From assembly GCF_029338355.1 (NCBI RefSeq), contig NZ_CP119802.1, positions 62,001 through 126,000 of the forward strand: DNA of 64,000 nucleotides, given 5' to 3'. The position numbers and the translations under genes were made by a program. This document shows positions 56,787 to 64,000 of the stretch, piece after piece (within the stretch, counting starts at the first letter, position 1; each line of letters opens with the position of its first letter). This DNA is from Halosegnis marinus. Its GTDB lineage: Archaea > Halobacteriota > Halobacteria > Halobacteriales > Haloarculaceae. The notes under the pieces were generated by a model that worked only from the letters and a program-made list of their open reading frames with translations, had not been told where the DNA came from and did no database searches.

Positions 56787-57326
56787 ATGGACCTGCCGAC
56801 GCCCGCCGACCTGCGCGAGAAGCGAAAGGCGCTGGAACTGACCCAGAGCGCGCTGGCCGACCGCGCCGACGTGTCCCAGCCGCTCATCGCGCGCATCGAG
56901 GGCGGCGACGTGGACCCGCGGCTCTCGACGCTGCGGCGCATCGTCACAGCGCTGGAGGAGGCGGAGGGGAACGTCCTGAAGGCGCGCGACCTGATGCACG
57001 AGGAGGTCGTCGCCGTCTCGCCGGACGACTCGGTGCGCGAGGCCGCCCGCGTGATGGACGAGGACGCCTACTCGCAGCTTCCCGTCCTCGAACACGACCG
57101 GCCCGTCGGGAGCATCTCGCAGACCGACCTCGTGGGGCTGGGCGAGGAGTCGCGCGAGAAGCCCGTCTCCGAGCACATGAGCGAGTCGTTCCCCACCGTC
57201 GCGGCCGACGCCAGCATCGACGAGGTGCGCCACCTCCTCGAGTACTACAAGGCCGTGATGGTCACCGAGAGCGGCGAGGCGGTCGGCATCATCACCGAGG
57301 CGGACGTTGCTTCGCGGCTGAGCTAG
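56787..57326 (+). CDS. XRE-family HTH regulator with paired CBS domains
   Basis: 179 aa. The N-terminal 65 residues are a Cro/C1-type HTH (LREKRKALELTQSALADRADVSQPLIARIEGGDVDPRLSTLRRIV). Two CBS motifs follow (ARDLMHEEVVAVSPDDSVREAARVMDED and VSEHMSESFPTVAADASIDEVRHLLEYY ... VGIITEADVASRL), which usually sense adenine nucleotides or SAM. A perfect palindrome overlaps its promoter, so autoregulation linked to ligand binding is likely. Its stop overlaps that of the convergent cytidylate kinase gene. Confidence 0.9.
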   Translation: MDLPTPADLREKRKALELTQSALADRADVSQPLIARIEGGDVDPRLSTLRRIVTALEEAEGNVLKARDLMHEEVVAVSPDDSVREAARVMDEDAYSQLPVLEHDRPVGSISQTDLVGLGEESREKPVSEHMSESFPTVAADASIDEVRHLLEYYKAVMVTESGEAVGIITEADVASRLS

Positions 57327-57937
57327 GGCTCGAACGCCGGCACGACGAACTCCCCCTCGTCCGCGACGGGGTCGTACTCGCGGAGCGCGGTCAGGACGAT
57401 CTCCTGAAGCGACGACTCCCCCCACCGGCCGCTGTTGAGCGCGAGGTCGTAGATGGACCGGTCGTCGAGGTCGATGCCGTAGTACGACTCGTAGCGCGCG
57501 GCGTCGAGCACCTCCCGGACCTGCATCTCCGCCGTGGTCTCCTCGCGGTCGCTCGTCCGCTCGGAGCGCACCTCCTCGGGGGCGTCGAGCCAGATGCGGA
57601 AGTCCGCGCGGTTCCCGGCGAGCCACCCCGCGAGCCGGGATTCGAGGACGAAGCTGTTGTTCGCCGCGCCCCACGTCTCGGCGATGGTTCGCAGCCTGCG
57701 GTCGAGCGCGCGGTCCAGTTCCTCCGACTCGCCGGCGCGGGCGGTGAGCTGTGAGAGGCTCACGCCGCGCTCCTCGGCCACCTCGCGGAACAGCTCCCCG
57801 CCGGAGACGTAGCCGCAGTTCAGCGCGTTCGCCAGCCCCTCGCACAGCGTCGTGACGCCGGAGCCCGGCGTGCCGGAGACGGTGATGAAGAGGTTCCGCT
57901 CGCTCGCCGCGTCCGCGGTCCGGTCGGTGCTCGCCAT
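57323..57937 (-). CDS. cmk: Cytidylate kinase, archaeal type
   Basis: A 204-aa P-loop nucleoside monophosphate kinase. The loop TVSGTPGSGVTTLCEGLA lacks the usual Lys, having Val; archaeal Cmk proteins commonly have Thr there, so this fits the family. SGGELFREVAEERGVSLSQLTARAG corresponds to the CMP-binding part, and the SDREETTAEMQVREVLDAARYESYYGIDL segment to the lid/core region. It makes CDP/dCDP from CMP. ATG 57937. It overlaps the CBS gene by 4 bp, tail to tail. Confidence 0.82.
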   Translation of the reverse strand: MASTDRTADAASERNLFITVSGTPGSGVTTLCEGLANALNCGYVSGGELFREVAEERGVSLSQLTARAGESEELDRALDRRLRTIAETWGAANNSFVLESRLAGWLAGNRADFRIWLDAPEEVRSERTSDREETTAEMQVREVLDAARYESYYGIDLDDRSIYDLALNSGRWGESSLQEIVLTALREYDPVADEGEFVVPAFEP

Positions 57938-57973
57938 GCCGGGGCGTGGAGCGGCCCCACCAAAAGCGCGGCC

Positions 57974-58951
57974 CTACAGCGACAGGCCGCGTATCTCGAC
58001 CGACGACCCCTCGCGGACCTCGCCGACGACCCGGCCGTCCGTCGCCGCCGCCACGGCGTCGGCGTCCTCGGGCGGGAGCGCCGCGACGAAGCCGGTCCCC
58101 ATGTTGAACGTCCGGTGCATCTCCGCGGCGGCGACGTTGCCCCGCTCGCGGACGAACTCGAACACCGGCTGCGGCTCGTAGGGGTCCGTCACCGCGTACT
58201 CGTACTCGCCCATCCGCGGGAGGTTCGTCCACCCGCCGCCGGTGATGTGCGCGCAGGCGTGCGTCTCGGCGTCGTGGAGCGCCGGCAGGAGGTCGGTGTA
58301 GATGCGCGTCGGTTCGAGCAGGGCCTCGCCGACGGTGTCGTAGCCGTCGAACGGGAACGGGTCGGTGTAGCTCCCGCCGTCGCGGGTCGCGACCTCGCGC
58401 GCCAGCGTCAGCCCGTTCGAGTGGATGCCCGAGGACGCCCAGCCGACGAGCACGTCGCCGGCCTCGGCCTCTCCCGGGAACACCTCGTCGTCGGTCGCGA
58501 GGCCGGCGCAGGTCCCCGCGAGGTCGAGCCCCTTCACGACCTCCGGCATCACGGCCGTCTCGCCGCCGACGAGCGCCATGCCGACCTCCTCCGCGCCGCG
58601 CGACAGCCCCTCGCCCACCTGCTCCGCGAACCGCTCGTCCGGGTCGTCGACGGCGAGGTAATCGACGAACGCGACCGGCGTGACCCCTGCGGCGGCGAGG
58701 TCGTTGACGTTCATCGCGATGCAGTCGATGCCGACCGTGGAGTAGTCGCCGAGCGCCTCCGCGACGAGCAACTTGGTCCCGACGCCGTCCGTCGCCAGCG
58801 CGAGGTAGCGGTCGCCGATGTCCACGAGGCCCGCGTAGTCGCCCTCGAACTCGCCGACGGCGCCGACGAGCGCCGCGGTGGCCGCCTCGCTCGCCTCGAT
58901 ATCGACGCCCGACCCCGCGTAGGTGAGTTCCTCCTCGTCCTCGTCGCTCAT
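57974..58951 (-). CDS. purM: Phosphoribosylformylglycinamidine cyclo-ligase
   Basis: A 325-aa AIR synthase. TYAGSGVDIEA at the N-terminus, then the ATP/metal site ATDGVGTKLLVA and DCIAMNVNDLAAAGVTPVAFVDYLAV, GGETAVMPEVV, GWASSGIHSNGLTLAR and ITGGGWTNLPRM. It forms aminoimidazole ribonucleotide in purine synthesis. ATG 58951. Divergent from the HD-hydrolase operon over ~100 bp that include a hexamer repeat. Confidence 0.95.
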   Translation of the reverse strand: MSDEDEEELTYAGSGVDIEASEAATAALVGAVGEFEGDYAGLVDIGDRYLALATDGVGTKLLVAEALGDYSTVGIDCIAMNVNDLAAAGVTPVAFVDYLAVDDPDERFAEQVGEGLSRGAEEVGMALVGGETAVMPEVVKGLDLAGTCAGLATDDEVFPGEAEAGDVLVGWASSGIHSNGLTLAREVATRDGGSYTDPFPFDGYDTVGEALLEPTRIYTDLLPALHDAETHACAHITGGGWTNLPRMGEYEYAVTDPYEPQPVFEFVRERGNVAAAEMHRTFNMGTGFVAALPPEDADAVAAATDGRVVGEVREGSSVEIRGLSL

Positions 58952-59000
58952 GTCCGGGTGCGGGGCGAGGCGGCGCAAAGCCGTTCCGGTCGCGCCGGCG

Positions 59001-59022
59001 CCCGAACCCGAACCCGAACCCG
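59001..59022. repeat. CCCGAA hexamer tandem repeat
   Basis: Three copies of CCCGAA plus a partial fourth lie in the 99-bp gap between the divergent purM and HD-hydrolase genes. The tract is near both promoters; unit-number changes could affect them. Confidence 0.6.
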
Positions 59023-59050
59023 TAACTCCCCCTCGGTCGAACGCCGCCGC

Positions 59051-60205
59051 ATGAACGCCATCAAGGACTCCGTCCACGACTGGATTCCCCTGGACCCGGT
59101 CGCGGCGGACCTGCTGGACACCGAGGCGTTCCAGCGGCTCCGCCACATCAAGCAGCTCTCCACGGTACGGCTCGTGTACCCCTCGGCCTCCCACACCCGC
59201 TTCGAGCACTCGCTCGGCGTCTATCACCTCGCGGGGCAGGCGCTCGAATCGCTCGGCGTCGAGGGCGCCCGCGCCCGGGCGGTGCGGGCCGCCGCCCTCC
59301 TCCACGACGTGGGGCACGGCCCCTACGGCCACCAGACGGAGGAGGTCATCCGCCGCCACACCGGCACGGACCACGACGAGATCGGCGACCTCCTGTACGA
59401 GACGGAGCTCGCGGGCGTGCTGGAGCGCCACGACATCGACCCCGACCGCGTCGCGGCGCTCGTCCGCGGCGAGGGCGACCTCGGGCAGGTCGTCTCGGGG
59501 GAGTTGGACGTGGACCGGATGGACTACCTCGTCCGCGACGCCCACCACACGGGGGTTCCCTACGGCACCATCGACCACGGTCGACTCGTCCGCGAACTCC
59601 GGTCGCGCGACGGCCGGCTCGTACTGGCCGAGGGGAACGTCCAGACCGCCGAGTCGCTCCTCCTCGCCCGCGCCCTGATGGACGGCGTCGTCTACCGCCA
59701 CCACGTCTCGCGTATCGCAGGCGCGATGCTCGAACGCGCCTGCGAGCGCCTGCTCGACGCGGGCACCCCGGTCGCGGAGTTCCGTCGGATGGCCGACCAC
59801 GACCTGCTCGTCGCCCTGCGCGAGGAGGTGCCGGACCTCGGGGCGCGCATCGAGCGGCGCGACCTCTACAAGCGGGCGGTGTGGACGGGGCTGGACCGCG
59901 TTCCCGACGCCGTCACCGAACTCTCCCGCGAGGACGAGCGCCGCGCCGCACGCGACATCGCCGACGAGGCGGACGTGGACCGCGAGCGGGTCGTCGTGGA
60001 CGTGCCCTCGCTCCCGAAGCTCAAGGAGTCGCGCACCCGGGTCGTCGTCAACGGCGTCGTCCGGCGGCTGGAGGGCGCGAGCGAACTCGTCGGCGCGCTC
60101 CGGGCCACCCGGCGGGCGCAGTGGCGGCTCGGCGTCTACGCGCCCGCGGCCGAGCAGGACGCCGTCGCCGAGGCCGCCCGCGACGTGTTGGGCCTCCCCC
60201 GATAA
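59051..60205 (+). CDS. HD-superfamily phosphohydrolase (copy 1)
   Basis: 384 aa. Full HD metal site: His in HTRFEHSLGVYHL, the His-Asp pair in LLHDVGHGPYGHQTEEVI and Asp in ELDVDRMDYLVRDAHHTGVPYGTIDH. The C-terminal half matches the YdhJ-like HD phosphohydrolase family, which is related to SAMHD1/dGTPase-type nucleotide triphosphohydrolases. It heads a three-gene operon with a paralogue and an amidohydrolase. ATG 59051. Confidence 0.87.
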   Translation: MNAIKDSVHDWIPLDPVAADLLDTEAFQRLRHIKQLSTVRLVYPSASHTRFEHSLGVYHLAGQALESLGVEGARARAVRAAALLHDVGHGPYGHQTEEVIRRHTGTDHDEIGDLLYETELAGVLERHDIDPDRVAALVRGEGDLGQVVSGELDVDRMDYLVRDAHHTGVPYGTIDHGRLVRELRSRDGRLVLAEGNVQTAESLLLARALMDGVVYRHHVSRIAGAMLERACERLLDAGTPVAEFRRMADHDLLVALREEVPDLGARIERRDLYKRAVWTGLDRVPDAVTELSREDERRAARDIADEADVDRERVVVDVPSLPKLKESRTRVVVNGVVRRLEGASELVGALRATRRAQWRLGVYAPAAEQDAVAEAARDVLGLPR

Positions 60206-60211
60206 CGACCG

Positions 60212-60219
60212 TTTTTATT
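60212..60219 (+). promoter_or_regulatory. TATA element preceding HD copy 2 and its leader ORF
   Basis: TTTTTATT is centred about 27 nt before the ATG at 60243, predicting a transcript that begins at or next to that codon. That would be an internal promoter within the HD operon. Confidence 0.55.
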
Positions 60220-60242
60220 CGCGGACGCCGAAGCCGGCAGTA

Positions 60243-60272
60243 ATGACCGACACGACCGGGTGGTCGGCGTGA
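60243..60272 (+). CDS. Possible nine-codon leader ORF (MTDTTGWSA)
   Basis: ATG 60243 begins a nine-codon frame ending in TGA at 60270-60272. The TATA element at 60212 places the predicted transcription start on this ATG, so it could be translated leaderless. Its stop overlaps the GTG 60269 of HD copy 2 (GTGA), a layout for translational coupling. If the reading is one base off, it would instead be the true N-terminus of HD copy 2. No peptide evidence is available. Confidence 0.35.
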   Translation: MTDTTGWSA

Positions 60273-61492
60273 GTTCCATCAAGGACTCCGTCCACGACCA
60301 CATCACCGTCGAGGGGGTGGCCGAGGAGCTGCTCGACACCCCGGCGGTCCAGCGGCTCCGGCGCATCAAACAGCTCGGCACCGCGGAGTTCGTCTATCCG
60401 AGCGCGAACCACACCCGCTTCGAGCACTCGCTCGGCGTCTTCCACCTCGCCAGCCGCGCGCTGTCGCACCTCGGCATCGAGGGGCCGCAGGCCGAACGGG
60501 TGCGGGCGGCCGCCCTCCTCCACGACATCGGCCACACGCCCTTCTCGCACAACACCGAGGAGGTGCTCGAACGCTACGAGAACAAGTCCCACGACGACGT
60601 CCACGACCTCATCCGCGGCGGCGAGGTGGAGCGCGTCCTCGTCCGCAACGACCTCGACCCCGGGCGGGTCGCGGACCTCGTGGCCGGCGACGGCGAACTC
60701 GGCCAACTCGTCTCGGGCGAGTTGGACGTGGACCGGATGGACTACCTCGTCCGCGACGCCCACCACACGGGAGTTCCCTACGGCACCATCGACCACGGCC
60801 GGCTCGTCCGCGAACTCCGCTACGTCGGCGGCGACCTCGTGCTCGCCGAGGGGAACGTCCAGACCGCCGAATCCCTGCTGTTGGCGCGCGCGCTGATGAA
60901 CCCGACCGTCTACTCCCACCACGTCGCGCGCATCTCGAAGGCGATGCTCCGGCGGGCGACGGACGAACTCGTCGGCGCGGGCGGCGTCCCGGCCGCCGAG
61001 TTCCGCCGCTGGGACGACCACGACCTGATGGTCGCCCTGCGCGACGACCCCGCGACGACGGGGTACGCCCGGCGGCTGGACGACCGCGACCTGTTCAAGC
61101 GCGCGGTGTGGGCCGAGTACGCCGACGTCCCGGAGGGGCTCATCGAGGCCGACCACGGGGAGATAGCGGCCTACGAGCGCGACATCGCCGAGCGCGCCGA
61201 CGTGGACCCCTCCGAGGTCATCGTGGACGTGCCCGGCGAGCCGTCGATGGAGGAGTCCACGACGCAGGTCGTCGTCAACGGCGAGGTGCGGCGGCTGGGC
61301 TCGCAGTCCACGCTCGTCGCGGCCCTGCGGAAGGCCCAACACGAGCAGTGGCGCCTCGGGGTGTACGCGCCCGAGGAGGACGCCGACGCGGTCGGCGCGG
61401 CCGCGGAGGACGTGCTCGGCCTCGACCTCGACGCGCTCGTGGTCGACGTGCGCAAGGGAATGCACCAGACGCTCGACGAGTACGGCGCATGA
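60269..61492 (+). CDS. HD-superfamily phosphohydrolase (copy 2)
   Basis: About 407 aa from GTG 60269 (SSIKDSVHDHITV); GTG 60260 is an alternative. A paralogue of the preceding gene with the same metal site (HTRFEHSLGVFHL, LLHDIGHTPFSHNTEEVL, ELDVDRMDYLVRDAHHTGVPYGTIDH). It has a C-terminal extension LDLDALVVDVRKGMHQTLDEYGA not in copy 1. Its stop overlaps the amidohydrolase start (ATGA). Confidence 0.86.
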   Translation: MSSIKDSVHDHITVEGVAEELLDTPAVQRLRRIKQLGTAEFVYPSANHTRFEHSLGVFHLASRALSHLGIEGPQAERVRAAALLHDIGHTPFSHNTEEVLERYENKSHDDVHDLIRGGEVERVLVRNDLDPGRVADLVAGDGELGQLVSGELDVDRMDYLVRDAHHTGVPYGTIDHGRLVRELRYVGGDLVLAEGNVQTAESLLLARALMNPTVYSHHVARISKAMLRRATDELVGAGGVPAAEFRRWDDHDLMVALRDDPATTGYARRLDDRDLFKRAVWAEYADVPEGLIEADHGEIAAYERDIAERADVDPSEVIVDVPGEPSMEESTTQVVVNGEVRRLGSQSTLVAALRKAQHEQWRLGVYAPEEDADAVGAAAEDVLGLDLDALVVDVRKGMHQTLDEYGA

Positions 61493-62514
61493 GCGGGACG
61501 CGCACCCTCGAAGGGCTGGTGCTCGCCGGCCCGGACTTCGAGCCGATAGAGGGGAGAGTCGTGGTGGAGGACGGCGAGATAGCCGCGATAGAGGAGGCGT
61601 CGGTCGCCTCCGACGACTGGATACTGCCGGCGTTCGTCAACGCCCACACCCACATCGGCGACTCCATCGCCAAGGAGGCCGGGCGGGGTCTCTCGCTGGA
61701 CGAACTCGTCGCGCCGCCGGACGGACTGAAACACCGGCTCCTGCGCGAGACGCCGCGCGACGAGATGGTCGCGGCGATGCGCGAGTCCGTCGCGTACATG
61801 CGCGAGGGCGGAACGGCCTCGTTCGTCGAGTTCCGCGAGGGCGGCGCGGAGGGGGTCGACCGCCTGCGCGAGGCCGCCGCGGACAGCCCCGTCGAGCCCG
61901 TGATTCTCGGGCGCGAGGAGGTAGCCGCGATGGAGGCCGGCGACGGCTTCGGCGCGAGCGGTGCGCGCGACGGCGAGTTCGGGACCGAACGGAACGCCAC
62001 CCGCGAGGCCGGCAAGCTGTTCGGCGTCCACGCAGGCGAGCGCGACAGCCACGACGTGGACGGCGCGCTCGACCTCGACCCGGACTTCCTCGTCCACATG
62101 GTCCACGTCGAGGACTACCAGCTGGAACGGGTCGCCGACAGGGGGACGCCCGTCGTCTGCTGTCCGCGCTCGAACCTCGTCACGAACGTCGGCCTGCCGG
62201 ACTTCGACCGGCTGAACGACGCGACGACGCTCGCGCTCGGGACGGACAACGTGATGCTCAACTCCCCGAGCGTGTTCCGCGAGACGGAGTTCGCGGCGAA
62301 ACACTCCGACCTCGACGCCCCGACCGTCCTCCGGATGGCGACGCGCAACGGCGCACGCATCGCGGGGAAGGAGTACGGCCTCGTCGAGGAGGGGCGGCCC
62401 GCGAAGCTCCAGGTGCTCGACGGCGGGAACCACAACCTCGGCGGCGCGCGCGACCCCGTCCGGGCCGTCGTACGGCGGGCGGGCGTCGCGGACGTGCGGG
62501 AGGTCCTGCTGTGA
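61489..62514 (+). CDS. Amidohydrolase-superfamily protein
   Basis: A 341-aa metal-dependent hydrolase. The metal motif is His53-x-His55 (NAHTHIG). Further ligands are likely the His in LFGVHAGE, HMVHVE and the Asp in LGTDNVML, in the order used by deaminase/dihydroorotase-type enzymes. The C-terminal MATRNGARIAGKEYGLVEEGRPAKLQVL is the typical closing strand. It may act on a purine or cyclic amide. It is translationally coupled to the HD gene (ATGA). Confidence 0.85.
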   Translation: MSGTRTLEGLVLAGPDFEPIEGRVVVEDGEIAAIEEASVASDDWILPAFVNAHTHIGDSIAKEAGRGLSLDELVAPPDGLKHRLLRETPRDEMVAAMRESVAYMREGGTASFVEFREGGAEGVDRLREAAADSPVEPVILGREEVAAMEAGDGFGASGARDGEFGTERNATREAGKLFGVHAGERDSHDVDGALDLDPDFLVHMVHVEDYQLERVADRGTPVVCCPRSNLVTNVGLPDFDRLNDATTLALGTDNVMLNSPSVFRETEFAAKHSDLDAPTVLRMATRNGARIAGKEYGLVEEGRPAKLQVLDGGNHNLGGARDPVRAVVRRAGVADVREVLL

Positions 62515-62534
62515 GCCGCTGAGCCGGGCGAACC

Positions 62535-62540
62535 GTTATA
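62535..62540 (+). promoter_or_regulatory. TATA-like element of the universal stress protein gene
   Basis: GTTATA is centred about 27 nt before ATG 62565, so the transcript is probably leaderless and independent of the upstream operon. Confidence 0.5.
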
Positions 62541-62564
62541 GCGGCTCGCGTGTCACACGGTAAC

Positions 62565-62990
62565 ATGTACGACCGGATACTCGTCCCGACCGACGGGTCG
62601 CCCGGGATGGCCCGCGTGCTGGAACACGCGGCCGAACTGGCCCGCGTCCACGGCGCGGCACTGGAGGTGGTGTACGTCGTCAACTCCGGCGCCGTGGCGA
62701 ACCTCCCCATGGAGTCGTCGTGGGAGGGGGTCGCGGAGATGCTCCGCGAGGAGGGGCACGGCGCGCTCGACGCCGCCGCCGACGCGGTCGAGGGCACGGT
62801 CGAGCGGACGATACTGGAGGGGAACCCCGCCCACGAGATCGTCGAGTACGCGAAGCGGTCGGGGGCGGACGTGGTCTGCATGGGGACGCACGGCCGCGGC
62901 GGGCTGAACCGCCTGTTGCTCGGCAGCGTCGCCGAGCGGGTCGTCCGGGCGAGCGAGGTTCCGGTGCTCACGGTGCGCGTCACGGACTGA
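62565..62990 (+). CDS. Universal stress protein (UspA family)
   Basis: A 141-aa single Usp domain: MYDRILVPTDGSPGMARVLEHAAELA and the ATP-binding GTHGRGGLNRLLLGSVAERVVRASEVPVLTV, with the G-x2-G-x9-G-S/T motif intact. It is an ATP-binding dimer linked to stress adaptation. Confidence 0.93.
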   Translation: MYDRILVPTDGSPGMARVLEHAAELARVHGAALEVVYVVNSGAVANLPMESSWEGVAEMLREEGHGALDAAADAVEGTVERTILEGNPAHEIVEYAKRSGADVVCMGTHGRGGLNRLLLGSVAERVVRASEVPVLTVRVTD

Positions 62991-63005
62991 AGCCACCCCC
63001 CGACC

Positions 63006-63010
63006 TTTAT
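63006..63010 (+). promoter_or_regulatory. TATA-like element of the small membrane protein
   Basis: TTTAT is centred about 27 nt before GTG 63035, supporting that small gene and a leaderless transcript. Confidence 0.4.
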
Positions 63011-63034
63011 GATCGAAGAGCCGCCGAAGCCGGT

Positions 63035-63175
63035 GTGCTCACGCTCGCCGAGAAGGCGACGGCCCTCGTCGCCATCATCGCGGCCGTCGGCGTGCTGGTG
63101 GTGATGAACGTCTGGCTGGCGCTCGTCGGCACCGTCACCGCCGTCCCGCTCGGCTACGCCGTCACGAGGGCGTAG
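63035..63175 (+). CDS. Small membrane protein (46 aa)
   Basis: A GTG-start protein too short for standard gene callers, supported by a TATA-like element at leaderless distance and a frame ending exactly at the neighbouring gene's end. Two hydrophobic segments (EKATALVAIIAAVGVLVVMNVW and LALVGTVTAVPLGYAV) with a short turn. No family recognised. Its stop abuts that of the convergent biotin ligase. Confidence 0.55.
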   Translation: MLTLAEKATALVAIIAAVGVLVVMNVWLALVGTVTAVPLGYAVTRA

Positions 63176-64000
63176 TCACCGGGGCCGGAGGTGCTCGCAG
63201 TCGCCCGCCGTCACCCGCACGGGGCCGTCGGCCGTCTCTACGACCAGCGTGCCGGGGAACTCGACGTCCGTCGCGGTCCCCTCGACGGTCCCCCCGGGCG
63301 TCTCGACGCGCACCTCCCGTCCGAGCGTCAGCGCCCGGTCGCGCCACGCCGGCAGGACGGCGTCGAGGTCCGCGGTCAGGTCGGCGAACCGGTCCACCAC
63401 CTCGGCGAGGAGCGCGCGCCGCTCGACGGGACCGGTCTCGGCGAGCACGCTCGTCGCGGTCTCGGGCAGGTCCTCGCGGGCGACGTTCGCGTTGACGCCG
63501 ATACCGACGACGAGCCACGAGACGCGGTCGGCCTCGCCCTCCATCTCGGTGAGGACGCCGCACAGCTTCCGGGCGCCGTCGTCCGTCGGGACGAGCACGT
63601 CGTTGGGCCACTTGATGCCGGCGTCGACGCCGGCCGACCGCGCGGCGTCCGCGACGGCGACGGCCGCCGCCAGAGTGTAGGCGGGGGCGTGGGTCGCCGG
63701 CACGTCCGGTCGGACGAGCAGCGAGGCGTAGATACCACCCTCGGGCGAGGCCCACTCCCGGTCGAGGCGGCCGCGGCCCCCGGTCTGTCGCGCGGCGACG
63801 ACGAGGGTGTCCGTCGCGCCCTCGGCGGCGAGGTCGCGCGCCCGGGCGTTCGTCGAGGGGAGTTCGTCGTGGAACGCCACGTCGTAGTCGGCGCCGAGTG
63901 CGTGGGCGACGGCCGCGCCGCCGTACTCGGGGACGGCGACGAGTTCGTAGCCGTCGCCGGTGTCCTCGACGCCGAACCCCTCCGCGCGCAGCGCCTCGAC
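63176..64000 (-). CDS. birA: Biotin-[acetyl-CoA-carboxylase] ligase, cut by the window edge
   Basis: The frame is open to the right edge, so the gene is larger than the GTG at 63880 suggests. The visible part begins VEALRAEGFGVEDTGDGYELV, the C-terminal end of the N-terminal winged-helix domain seen in bifunctional BirA. The catalytic domain follows: ELPSTNARARDL, the biotin-binding GGRGRLDREWASPEGGIY, the lysine of KWPNDVLV, and GIGVNANV. The C-terminal domain ends at RVTAGDCEHLRPR. It attaches biotin to carboxylase carrier proteins; the HTH suggests it may also be a repressor. Confidence 0.9.
   Translation of the reverse strand, partial: VEALRAEGFGVEDTGDGYELVAVPEYGGAAVAHALGADYDVAFHDELPSTNARARDLAAEGATDTLVVAARQTGGRGRLDREWASPEGGIYASLLVRPDVPATHAPAYTLAAAVAVADAARSAGVDAGIKWPNDVLVPTDDGARKLCGVLTEMEGEADRVSWLVVGIGVNANVAREDLPETATSVLAETGPVERRALLAEVVDRFADLTADLDAVLPAWRDRALTLGREVRVETPGGTVEGTATDVEFPGTLVVETADGPVRVTAGDCEHLRPR

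Noticed and set aside
57323-57937. Defective P-loop in cytidylate kinase as a sign of inactivation
   Set aside because: Archaeal Cmk proteins commonly replace the P-loop Lys, often by Thr; Val here is within family variation, and the rest of the enzyme is intact.

Overview
The window is chromosomal DNA of a haloarchaeon (class Halobacteria). Coding density and GC are very high and the proteins are strongly acidic. Many genes have TATA-like elements about 26 nt upstream of the start codon, which is typical of leaderless haloarchaeal transcripts. Marker genes agree: HalX response regulator, halocyanin, type III RuBisCO, SAMP/MoaD-like protein, proteasome beta subunit, Top6A/B together with GyrA/B, PilB/PilC-type pilus ATPase and platform, and Tat-lipoprotein signals. 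I cannot name the genus. No rRNA, CRISPR array, transposase or integrase is visible. The region reads as a mostly core chromosome.

Layout. 1-9.9 kb: end of type III RuBisCO, an AidB-like acyl-CoA dehydrogenase, small conserved proteins, a copper block (DUF4396 membrane protein, Lrp-TRASH regulator, CopA) with candidate operators, and an Fe-S photolyase. 9.9-14 kb: halocyanin, UDG-like protein, haloalkane-dehalogenase-like hydrolase, SAMP/MoaD protein abutting an MBL hydrolase. 14-19 kb: tRNA-Arg(CCU) with tRNA-like repeats beside it, two TatA genes, an HD hydrolase, an MFS transporter, a HalX response regulator overlapping a KaiC-like partner, tRNA-Gly(UCC). 19-24.2 kb: Trm9-like methyltransferase and PilB/PilC-type pilus machinery. 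24.2-33 kb: phosphoglucosamine mutase family enzyme, then nucleoside uptake and salvage (BMP lipoprotein, ATPase, two permeases, cytidine deaminase, nucleoside phosphorylase). 33-38.1 kb: NDH-2-like oxidoreductase, winged-helix regulator, sugar epimerase, arginase, HMA chaperone with a methyltransferase. 38.1-48.3 kb: gyrB-gyrA and top6B-top6A, divergent around an S9 peptidase. 48.3-57.9 kb: cell-surface metallopeptidase, ATP-grasp ligase, LLM flavoenzyme, GT87-like membrane protein, proteasome beta, DUF555, HTH-CBS regulator, cytidylate kinase. 58-64 kb: purM, a tandem HD-phosphohydrolase/amidohydrolase operon, a universal stress protein, and biotin ligase cut by the window edge.

How they may work together. 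Imported nucleosides can be deaminated and phosphorolysed to ribose-1-phosphate. In haloarchaea this can feed a pentose-bisphosphate route ending in RuBisCO, whose gene end lies at the left edge. CopA, the TRASH regulator and perhaps DUF4396 form a copper-export unit. The two type II topoisomerases share one locus. The 59-62.5 kb HD-HD-amidohydrolase operon, with a possible nine-codon leader ORF, is the least explained module and the best candidate for new biology.
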